From contig VJWM01000265.1 in assembly GCA_010909165.1 (NCBI GenBank), forward strand, positions 117,728-181,727: 64,000 bases of DNA, given 5' to 3'. Below the pieces are notes generated by a model, which was not told where the DNA came from, did no database searches, and worked only from the letters and a program-made list of their open reading frames with translations. Positions within the stretch are counted from its first letter, which is position 1. Each line of letters starts with the position of its first letter. Position numbers and translations under genes: made by a program. Source of the stretch: Anthoceros angustus. Lineage: Eukaryota; Streptophyta; Anthocerotopsida; Anthocerotales; Anthocerotaceae. Positions 12,622 through 22,142 of the stretch are shown piece after piece.

Positions 12622-15600
12622 ATGGCGTCAACCGAGGGCCTTGTGCCAATTACGCGCCCGTATCTGGCCAAGTATTACGAAAAGTATCCGATCCCGCAAC
12701 CGGAATTCGACATTGCACAGATCTCCAGGTCCTTGAAGGAGAAGTATGGAGAATTGGATGCGGATAGACCAAAGGAGTCAGGTGCCATTTCAACTTTGTC
12801 GCAGCTTCATGTTGCTGGAAAAAGGTGCCAGCTCGTGCATTCATTGTCGTCGTGCGGTTATGAAATCAGTTGGCATCTAACATTCTCTTGTGGCCAGATG
12901 ACCAGTTTGTTGCCAACTTGGAGTTCGAGCCTCCTCACAAGATGGACGAGAATCTGTGGAAAAACCGCGAGAAGATTGAAGAGGTTCTGTATTTGCTGGA
13001 TAGGCGACAATGGCCGGGGAAAGTGAGTAGTGCCAGTCACATGCACTGTCATGATTGTCAGATGTGCGGGGTGGCCCGTTTGATGAGGAATCTGGTGATA
13101 GGTTCATGAGCTTTCATGGGTTGTATGTGAAGCCTACGTGAGGAATCTAAAGCATATGCCTTCTTTTCAATTTTAGGTGTCAGAGCTAGACCCGCAAAAC
13201 CTTGGTGGTTCGCAATCTGGGGAACAGGTCCTAGGACGTCTGGAGCAGGATATGAGACAGTTGCTGAAAGTGATTGAAACGTTTCAGGCCACTAGCAGCG
13301 AGAGGGTTGCCAACATGGGTATAGTTTTCTGCTACACAAAGAGAGCACTGGAAATACTAGCTCAGTGCTGGGATATACGCTTGACCTATGTTTCCTTTCT
13401 GGTTGCAGTCTACACGTACATGCCTCAGGATTTTCGTGGAACAGTCCTCAGAATGCAGCGTGAGCGCTCTGAAAAACGGCGCCAAGCTGAAGTCGAAGCT
13501 CTCGTAAACGCAGGAGGAAGTATTCATGACAGATTTGCTCTTCTCTGGAAGCAGCAGATGGAAAGGTACAGAGCATAGCCTGCTTTCTGACCTTGTCTTT
13601 TTATCAGTTTTAGTGCCTGAGCCTGCTTCCTTCATTCAACATACAAGAGTTTGAGGTTTTCCCAGGTCCTTAGTTACTCTTATCGTCATTCCAACATGTG
13701 AAAGTACTCAGAGCTGAGAACTTGGACAAAGTTCGTGAGGTGCTCATCACAAGCCGAATAGTAAATTTCGAGTCAAAGCATGGTCCAAACGTCTTTCGAG
13801 TTTGTCTTGTTGTGCATTGGACAGTCTCAGAGCGTACCGATTGAACAAAATGTGCCGCTGTGTCTCATTGTGAGCCACATATTAAGTCACAGTTTTCATT
13901 CTATTCTTGTCTCAGAGCGTACCGATTGAACAAAATGTGCTGCTGTGTCTCATTGTGAGTCACGTATCAAGTCACAGTTTTCATTCTATTCTTGTCTACT
14001 GTGCAGGCGGAAACAACTAGCAGGTCTTGGTTCAGCAACAGGAGTGTACAAAACTCTTGTGAAGTATCTCGTGGGAGTTCCTCAGGTGAGAACTGTCTGC
14101 AAAGAATTCATATTCTGACTCTGTGGTATCCTATTTGCTCACCTTGGCTTGCTCACTTGATGCAGGTGCTTCTTGATTTTGTGCGCCAGATAAACGATCA
14201 CAATGGGTATGCTAATTCAGCCTCTTGATTGTAATTTTTCTAAAGGTTGGAAGAGTTTGACGTGTTCTCTCAGTTGTCATTTATGAAAACCTAAATGTTA
14301 AGTTGTGTGAGTTGAGAGAATTATAGTAATTTGGAATGTGGATTTGCACAGGCCTATGGAGGAGCAGCGACAAAGATATGGCCCCCCTCTTTACCAGCTG
14401 ACAACTTGTGTGGCGTCCATCCATATTTTCTTGGCGTTGTGGTGGACCACATACGAGCAACAGATTGGGTAACGTCTTTTTGTTGACGTCTTGTTCTCCT
14501 ATCAGCAGATGGTTTTTGGGAATTGGGTCATCAGCTTGCACATACTTGCTTTTGATGCTTAACCAATTGCTCTATCATCGGTGGAAAGCAGGCAGTCAAC
14601 GGAGCTACTCTCTCTACTTGACCAAGCAGTTAAGGCTTACACAACTGAATCTCAGCGGTTTCTAATATTTCTGGGGTATGCATTTGAGGCTTATCTTCAT
14701 AGCTGTGCATGCCGATGCGTGGCTTCTTCTTATTCTCAATCGTTGCTTTGTGCTTCAGGGAAGTTTTTGAGAACTCCCCTTTTCTAATATCAGCAGAAGA
14801 AGCAGGCATTGCCGAAAAGTGAGAATCCCTCATTACTTTCTAGTCTGAAATATGTTTTCCTCAAGAACACACGACCAAGCTGAAACACAAATCCCTTTTT
14901 GCGATCTGTTTCAGGGAGGTGGATGACTACAAAGAGACAGTGATTGCAAATGGGAAGACACATGAGGTATGTTCCACAGTGATGATATGGGCCTGCTGCT
15001 GTCTTTCGTGAGTGCAGATAGATTGACTCGGAAGATTGTCTCGCAGGTCCTTTTGACTGTGGAAATTGAAGGGTCTCTTGTTGCCTGGGATTTCCGATTG
15101 ACGTCTGGGAAAGTAAGGTCTACGCGGCATACAATGGCTTTGATGCACATATAACTTGGTGATGGCTACAAGTCTCTTTGTGTGCAGCTGCTTTCCATAA
15201 TGTGTTTATTTGGCTCCATGATATGGTTATGCAGGATGTTGGGTTCAGTGTTGAGTTTGTTGATCCATCTGGAGATAGAAGGGTACATCCATTACTCTTA
15301 ACCAACTATATATTGCCTGTTGCATTCACTGAGTTGCAAGGTTCTGGCAGTAATAAGCTTGTTATGTGAGCATTATTTGCTTCTTTGCTAGCTTGCCATT
15401 GCTCATGTTACAGTCGCTCATGCAGCCAATGCTTCCTTACAAACGATATGATGCTGACCAGGCATGTGACTCTCATCCCTACTGCTTTCCTTCGTACCAT
15501 TTTGCCAGAAGATTTCGCTTTTAGCATGGCTGATCAGATTGGTTTTGAGGACTTTCAACTGGCTCTTGCAGGGCAATTTCTACTCCCCCTCCACTGGTTG

Positions 15601-15844
15601 TTACAAACTTATCTGGGATAACAGCTACTCAACTTTTTACCGGAAGGTATGGCGGATGATGTGAAGTAATTGTGCTTTTTGGTTGGTTCGTTGGTGGTCT
15701 CAATCATAACGGATCTAGTTGTCAATCCTGACGGGTCCCGTTGTCTGCACGTAGGCTCTGCGCTACAAGGTGGATGCCATACCCCCTGTTGCTGATGCTC
15801 CGCCGAATGATGTCATCGAAGCACCAGTGGGAGGATCTGTGTGA
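12622..15844 (+). CDS. GOLD-domain protein, plant-conserved, function unknown
   Basis: Fifteen exons give a 443-residue protein: 12622–12781, 12898–13022, 13177–13318, 13409–13565, 14007–14085, 14166–14206, 14352–14468, 14592–14675, 14759–14818, 14915–14966, 15047–15112, 15235–15282, 15426–15461, 15572–15646, 15755–15844. All junctions keep frame. I recall a conserved plant family with the same N-terminus (MASTEGLVPITRPYL) and the segments WKNREKIEEVLYLLDR, YMPQDFRG, LLWKQQMERRKQLAGLGSAT and EEQRQRYGPPLY, but no function for it. The last quarter (about residues 330–425; VLLTVEIEGSLVAWDF...GFSVEFVDPSGDRR...GNFYSPSTGCYKLIWDNSYS) resembles a GOLD beta-sandwich, a fold used in Golgi and lipid-linked traffic proteins. 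Intron 13 (15462–15571) begins with GC. Intron 4 is unusually long (441 bp) because it carries an 85 bp tandem duplication. An in-frame ATG at 12592 could extend the protein by ten residues. Confidence 0.85.
13824..13993 (+). repeat. 85-bp tandem duplication inside intron 4 of the GOLD gene
   Basis: The segment starting gtctcagagcgtaccgattg is repeated immediately downstream with about four substitutions. The first copy covers 13824–13908 and the second 13909–13993. The second copy ends just before the intron's polypyrimidine tract and acceptor at 14006. Confidence 0.9.
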
Positions 15845-16224
15845 CCTCCAGTCCTTGCCTACAGCGATACCTGTGTCATTGAAAGGCAGAAATTTTGCAC
15901 TATTGCTTTGGACAGCTGGGGATTGTGGGCATGCTGGCCTGGCAGCCTGATTAGTAGAACATTTGTGGCGTTAATTTGGACATGGAAGGGAGATCCTGAT
16001 TCCTTCGCTGGAGGCCAGCGTCCCCACAATGTTCACAGCTCGACCACTCTTCTGGGGATGAATTTGGGAAAGGCTTGAACCTCAGGCTGTCCCTCTGCTC
16101 TGGAATAGATGTGTTGTATTTCTACTGCAAATGCGTCGCGTGATTCAACTCCAGACTGAGCACTCGTAGTTTTCCGTTTGGATGATAATGGGGTTTCCTT
16201 TCGGTGTATTTAAAATATTGATAA
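15845..16224. other. 3' flank of the GOLD gene
   Basis: This stretch after the stop codon carries no open frame of note and is probably 3' UTR and terminator sequence. It ends in an AT-rich run (aaaatattgataattaaataataaat) at about 16211–16238. Confidence 0.4.
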
Positions 16225-17001
16225 TTAAATAATAAATCTGACAGAATTTGTGGCACCCTGGACTGCGCAGCCACGGACAGTTGAAATTATGACGTGTGGA
16301 GGCAGCACAATTGCCCCCATCAGCCGCAGTGGCTCCGACTCCATCCGCCGCAATGGCTCCAACTCCATCCGCCGTAGTGGCTCCGACTCCATCCGCCGCA
16401 ACGGCTCCAACTCCATCCGCCGCAGTGGCTCCGACTCGGGAAAGGCCCCCTCTTCAACATCTAAGACGAAGGCATCCAAGATGGGGGAATCCCGGATTAA
16501 GAACTGAGAGGCCAAGACGAGGGCAGAGAGGGCCCAGCTCCCAAGGAAGGCCGCCGGCGCCAAGGCCACCATGGCCAGCAGACCAGTGCCCCCTATGGCG
16601 ACAGGTAGGGACACTCGCCGCCTCACCAGACCCCCTGCGGCACACTCGAACGTGCCTAGCCCAATGATGTCCCCAAGCACCTGCAATATTTGTTTATCAA
16701 ACTTCCCCAAGCTTGATAGAAAAACTGGGACGGGAGTAACTGTTCTCGTGAGGTACCCTGGCTGACTCGAGAAGCAGGAAGAAGGATGCCAAATGCCATA
16801 TGAGGGCCCCTAACTTAGAGAGAAAGCCGACGTGAGTCAAGTTCTCCTCCAAAGCAGCCTCGACAAAACCCTGAATAATGTCTTGGGGTCCCACCCGGTA
16901 CCTCCAGGATGCGAAGTCCCTACGCAGAAACAATGTTCCCCCTAGGATATTGAAGAGAGGTTGGCTAGGGATTCCTCATCCTTGGAGGCTAGGGCGGCCA
17001 T
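16225..17001 (-). pseudogene. membrane-protein-like gene or pseudogene, unassigned
   Basis: On the minus strand a frame covering about 16957–16757 can be joined through a 76 bp GT–AG intron (16756–16681) to 16680–16225, giving about 219 residues. The protein would contain hydrophobic segments LGALIWHLASFFLL, AIGGTGLLAMVALAPAAFLG and ALSALVLASQFL, then an acidic stretch and five copies of an octapeptide (SEPLRRME/LEPLRRME). I do not recognise the family. An ATG in good context (gacATGGCC, 16999–17001) lies upstream, but its frame meets a TAG at 16944–16942, so the two frames do not join without a frameshift or an unseen upstream exon. The sequence could be a real gene with a missing first exon, a recently broken gene, or chance. 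The intron placement and hydrophobic pattern are my main support. Confidence 0.3.
16321..16438. repeat. 24-bp minisatellite (five units, alternating 48-bp register)
   Basis: A 24 bp unit (ccgccgcaatggctccaact plus ccat) is repeated about five times. Units alternate between gact and aact at one position, so the true repeating period is 48 bp. It lies in frame inside the candidate minus-strand gene and would encode the octapeptide repeat described there. Confidence 0.85.
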
Positions 17002-20000
17002 GTCTCTTTTTTCCACACTCTCTATGGACGGGTTGTGCGGCCTTCAAGCCTCTCTCCAAGAGAAGCAATTCGGGCAGGCGTAGAGGGCTCTTCTTCTGGA
17101 TTCTACTATTCCCCAACCTGCTTAGGCTCGCTTGCGCTCTTGCTCGGGGAAGGAAGCAGGCACCAATTCACTCCTATGGGTGGTTTGCAACTTACAAAGC
17201 TCAAGGGTAAGGGTGCTTTTGCCTAAGACCCAATTCAGTCCTACGGATGGCTTTGCAACTTACAAAGCTCAATTGAAGCGCAACTTAGGGTCACTTGCAT
17301 GTAAACTCGTCATGCATATGACAAAATTTAATGAATACCACTACCTATTTATTCACCCAAGTCGGCCAAAACCACTAAGCCCATTTTTAGTGGCACATCA
17401 AAACAACCAAGTACTTGGTAATTCGATGACCGGTGCCACATCGGCATGGTCTTTACTCGGCCAATAGGTATATGTAGGTGTGAACCAACAATCCTCCAAT
17501 GAACCGGACATACTAAAGTAAAATTTAACCCCATAATGACGAATCTACACAAAATGAGCCATTGATGATAGTATCAGTGCATATATTTATTTTTACCCAT
17601 ATTTTAAACTTACCAACCTTCAGCATATATTTCAATGGCGTGATCCTTCAATATCATGTTTTAAAAACATAGAAAACCTCAAAATCCGACCTCTACCTTG
17701 AATATTCCAATAGATGCTTTGTGACTTTTTGACTCCGTTTCTTTGCACACGCCTTGAGGACAATGCTACATGTTGATGGAAATGTTTGCTCTCAAGGAAG
17801 TGTGGAGTGTAGCATTATAAGCAGCAAAAGATTCCACTCGAAAACCAATAAACGAGGCTCTCAAAAAATTACATGGATTTTGGTGCAAAAATGTACATGC
17901 AACATAATCTTGAGTGGCTACATCATTTTGAAGGAAATGACCCGTTCATATTATGGGTGTTGGTAAAAAAATTTTGTAAAACAAATGCATATGCCCTCCA
18001 AAAAAATACAATAAATATTTTAGGAGAAAATTTGCAGAAAAGCCCCTCGCCATTATAGGGTTAAGGATGACCGGCTAGGTGGCGGTCGCTTTCGACGAAA
18101 TGTTCACAACCAAATTTCACATACGAATGCGCACGCCAAAACCTTGTCCGACTTTACCGGCTTAAGTCAGCCTACATGCGAAGTGGCCCTTATAAAGCTC
18201 TCTTCCTCTCCACACCATATAAGGCTTCGAGCAGCTCGCCATCCTTGATGACTCGCATGCCACCTCACAGGCTGAAGCTAAAAATCAGCCCATTGGACGT
18301 GGGCCTTGCCACCACCATGGCATGGTAGGCATGGCCCTCCCTCTCTCCCATCACTCTCTCCCCTCCACAAATGCTTTTCTTGGCCGGATACATCATAGAC
18401 TACCCGTGGTGTTTTATAGTCTACTTTGTTAAATCCGTCACCTTGAACCCACGAATGGCAAAAAGATTGTGAATTGCCCCGCCTGAACGAGCACGACCGA
18501 CATGAAGCGCCTTTTGCGGAAATGGCTGACTTTGAGCTCTTTGGGACATTCTAGGCTAAATACAATAGTGATAGTGAAAGTTATTCTATCATTCTTAACT
18601 CACTCGTGTCTACTTAAGGTTTTTGTGTAATATGCCTTCATGACATCCAATTTAGATTCCAAACTTTTGATATTCTCATCTCCATTGAAAAACTTAGTAT
18701 CAATTGATTTATGGCCATTGAGTAATTTACATTAGAGCATACCATATTTGAAAACCCAGCCTCAAGAGTGCAAACCTAGTTTCAAGAACTGTCAATGCAT
18801 CTCACCATGACATGTCCAAAATCCAAATCCACAACATTCCACCACTTTGTCTTTTGTACAATGAGAAGAGAAAATTACATTTTGCATATCAAGGAAATTG
18901 AATTACATAATTTAAACTTCAGGAGTAACTTTAGTGTAAAGTTACTTGCAACTTACAAGGTGGGATTAAAGAAGCACACGATCATAGAGTTGAGGCAATG
19001 GAGGAAAAGAACATGCTAATGATCTTCATCCAATGGACTTATGGACCCGGGTGATGCCATGCTTCTACATTGGCTCATACAATTGGTAAATAATAGAAAT
19101 GAATAAATTTTTTTTCAAAGGAAATATGAAAGGCCTTGCAGATTTCATGTGGAAGATCCTCACGCTCAACGATATGAGCTTGCAAGAATCCTATTGTCAA
19201 GGTCTGCTTTGTATAGGTCAAGTGCAATAGAATCATGTAGGTCATCAAATACTCCATCTATGGAGATGTTTACTTAGGACATCCTTTCACTTTGGGAACA
19301 TGGGGCCTTACTTAGTTCTAAAATGATCTCTCACTTATCAGCACATAAGATGCTATAATTTGAAAGTATATTTCTTGGGAACTGAGCAATACTTAGAAAA
19401 ATTGAATGCGAAATGATATTTGTGCAAATTATGTAAGAGAACCTTGGCAAAGCACGATGGTACACAAATGGATTGGTTTTGTACCAAATCTATACCATTT
19501 GCTTCATCAAGGCTCTATTGCATTTATAATTTATACAAATATTGTTTGTCATTTGGTTTTCCAACTATTGCTTAGTTCCCAAAAGAAATATACCTTCAAA
19601 TTATTGAATGGAGAGATCATATTTTCAGTAGTAAGCAAGGTCTCAATTTCCAGAAAGTTCAATGATATATGTCCTGTATACACATCTTCATGGATCAAGA
19701 TATCTGATGACCTGCATGTAATCTTTAACTTCACCGTCTTTTCCACGATATCTGCTAGGCATGAATCCTTTACAGCCCTAATTGGACAAACTTCACTTCA
19801 GTTATTCACACATTGTATGAGCTAATAGCGCAATATTACCTGAATCTACATTTTTTTCGGATGAACTGCTCAATAGATACAAGTGCAAATATGTTGGGCT
19901 ACTACTCACATATATAGACTACTAGCTTGGACTCTCTTCGATGCCTTTCGAACTATGCATGTGGCTTTGCAAACTCTTTCTTATAATGTTTATTACATTC

Positions 20001-21727
20001 AAATGAGCATACCCCTAATGATCTCGCTTGAGAGTGAAGAAGGTTATTTGAAGCAACATTATTTAGAACAAGATCATTATTGGTCGATGTTACTCTATGA
20101 ACTTTATAATTTCTTTGTTTTTTATGAATCTTGTGAAATACCCAATTATGGAACACCACATGCAAATCTTCAGCATGATTATCAAAAGTGGTAGACCTTT
20201 TTTAGCTAAAAATTAACCTGTCCAAGTTTAGTTTGTATCTAGTGGCACCGCAAGTAATATAAATAATAAAGTGTTTGCTACATCATATCCCAATGGTAAT
20301 GTCATCAGCGACTCTAAAAATGCCTAATTGTAGACATTTTCTTCTACTAGAAGCGGCGGAAAACGATCAATGATCATATATGAATCAAACTTGTTGATGG
20401 CAGAGTTTGTCAGGTTGCAAAACATTTTCTCACTTTGGTTGTTAATAACATAAGAAGATAATATCTAGTAGCTTCTTCTTTATTAATAATGGATAAGGTA
20501 AACGTTGTAGCCTCCTTTATTATTTTAGGGATAGAGATCTCCAAGCAAGCTAACCTTGAACGTTCTACCCGTGACACCAATCATACTAACCGTGATCTCC
20601 GATCATGCTAACTGTGACCTCCAATTAGGCTTATCTCGAATGTACTATGGTAAATATTTTCTCAGCAATTCCTTGGTTTTTGTTTCATAGTTTATGGGTT
20701 CTAATACTAGCTAAAACGCTTAATATACTTCAACAACTTTTAAGACTTTTGAGCTTGCGACCGGGTATCACCAAAGAGAATACTTTAAAAATCAACTAAA
20801 GAAGATAACATATAACCTATGGGCAAAAAAATCACATAGGACAAGATCCTGAAACAAGAAAATTTAGTACCATTATAATGTATGAAAAAATATGTATCAT
20901 AAATTATATTTATTAACCTCATACGAAAGAACTCTCACATAAGAGTTTGGCACACCCATATAATTCCATATAACGAGATACATCCTCTTTGGACCTGCCC
21001 ATTCAACTTTCATTTGTAGCTCTAAATATTAAACAATTTTTTGTTGTTATGACACTAGAAGGGGCTTCTCATCCTAGTATGTGTATCCAAACGCAGATAC
21101 TAGCATGAGATATCGTCACACATTTATAAGAACGTCCTTATTAAGCATCCTGCGGTTAGCTCAGTACTTAGATGGGGTGCTTAAAGGGAGTGGATGTCCT
21201 TGGTGCAAGTAGCTTAGACACACATATCCGGTTAATCCCAAGACGACGGAATGACTCAAATCGAATTGTTCCGCCTAAAAACATTTCTTCCTGCCTAATT
21301 TTTAGACAGAAAAATCAGTGAAAAATCATATCTACACCACCTCCTCCGACTGCATATTCCCATGCTTTGCACATCTCAAGCAGCCTAGGAAAATCTCCAT
21401 TCCCCTGAATTCCCCATAGAAACGGCGAGAAACCTCTCAAACCAGAGAGGTCGACCGTTTGGAGACGTGAAACGCGTCTCAAAATTCGTCATGCTGGCGG
21501 CGGCTCCGGAGGTCTAGGCCGGTGAGGTAACCGTGAGGTAGTCATGGCGGTGCCAGGGCGTTGAGTGGGGGCGAATGGGAGTGGAGCTTCGCCGTGGAGC
21601 CCTGCACTACGTTGGCCACCTTTGCACAAATGTAAGACGCGTTAGAGGTAGGAAGAAACTCTAGTTTTTCGACGTTTTGATTGTTATTTTCCGCCCAAAA
21701 AATACTCCGGAAGGGTCCGTCTCAATT
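17002..21727. other. AT-rich intergenic DNA, mostly unassigned
   Basis: About 4.7 kb of AT-rich sequence contains only short frames. The segment caacttacaaagctcaa occurs twice near 17190 and 17260. One copy of a dispersed repeat shared with 27.3 kb lies at about 19300–19672. A pol III A-box-like string near 21155 was rejected as a tRNA. No gene is supported. Confidence 0.5.
19300..19672 (+). repeat. dispersed repeat, copy 1 (about 370 bp)
   Basis: This segment aligns by eye with 27287–27670 in the same orientation. Shared strings include gatgctataatttgaa, tttgtgcaaattatgtaaga and ttttccaactattgc, with many substitutions and small indels between. It is probably an old non-autonomous element or a fragment of one. 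No terminal repeats were found. Confidence 0.75.
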
Positions 21728-22100
21728 CAATGAGAATTGATGTCTCGAGGCAGAGGAGATCGCTCCACAGAAAGCTTGGGGACATGAGAATTTCTGTCTC
21801 GAAGCATAGGAGAACGCTCCACTCAAAGCTTGGGAATATGGAAAGGAAGGATGCTGGATCGAGTAGGAAAATGCTCCTCCTGTGAAGAAGCAGTCACGGC
21901 CCAACCTGCAACTCTGCCCCAGCAATGGAACATCCTGTGCGACTTGCCAAAGTTTGCAGTGCTCTCGAGTGGTACAACCTGCCTGAGCAAGTCCCGTGTT
22001 GGAACTGACTTTTTCGCGAGACGCGAGCAGTGCAGAACTTGCTGAAGCCTGAAGGACGCTGCGTAGCTTCACCAAGGGCTCTAACTCTGCATGGCATGTT
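21728..22100 (+). repeat. duplicated PPR 5' region, copy 1
   Basis: The 5' flank of the PPR(GRP) gene is shared with 29085–29525. It opens with two units of about 54 bp (gagaattgatgtctcgaggc; gagaatttctgtctcgaagc) and continues with a longer segment including atgctggatcgagtagg, gaagaagcagtcacggcc and gtgttggaactgactt. The homology ends near ctctaactctgcat, about 45 bp before the chosen PPR start. This copy is likely to hold the promoter and 5' UTR of the gene. Confidence 0.8.
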
Positions 22101-22142
22101 GTGACGAGAAGTAGCACATTAATCTGTAGCTACGACCGGAGT

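Noticed and set aside
15047-15844. separate small genes from the many short frames at 14.9–15.9 kb
   Set aside because: They are pieces of the exons and introns of one 15-exon gene; joined exons give a continuous conserved protein.
21148-21215. pol III A-box-like string (gttagctcagtacttag) suggesting a tRNA or SINE head
   Set aside because: The B-box-like string downstream (ggtgcaagtagct) departs from consensus and no cloverleaf closes; no other copy was seen in the window.
22101-22142. 14-codon N-terminal extension of PPR paralogue 1
   Set aside because: Not shared with the paralogue; the conserved start is at 22143.
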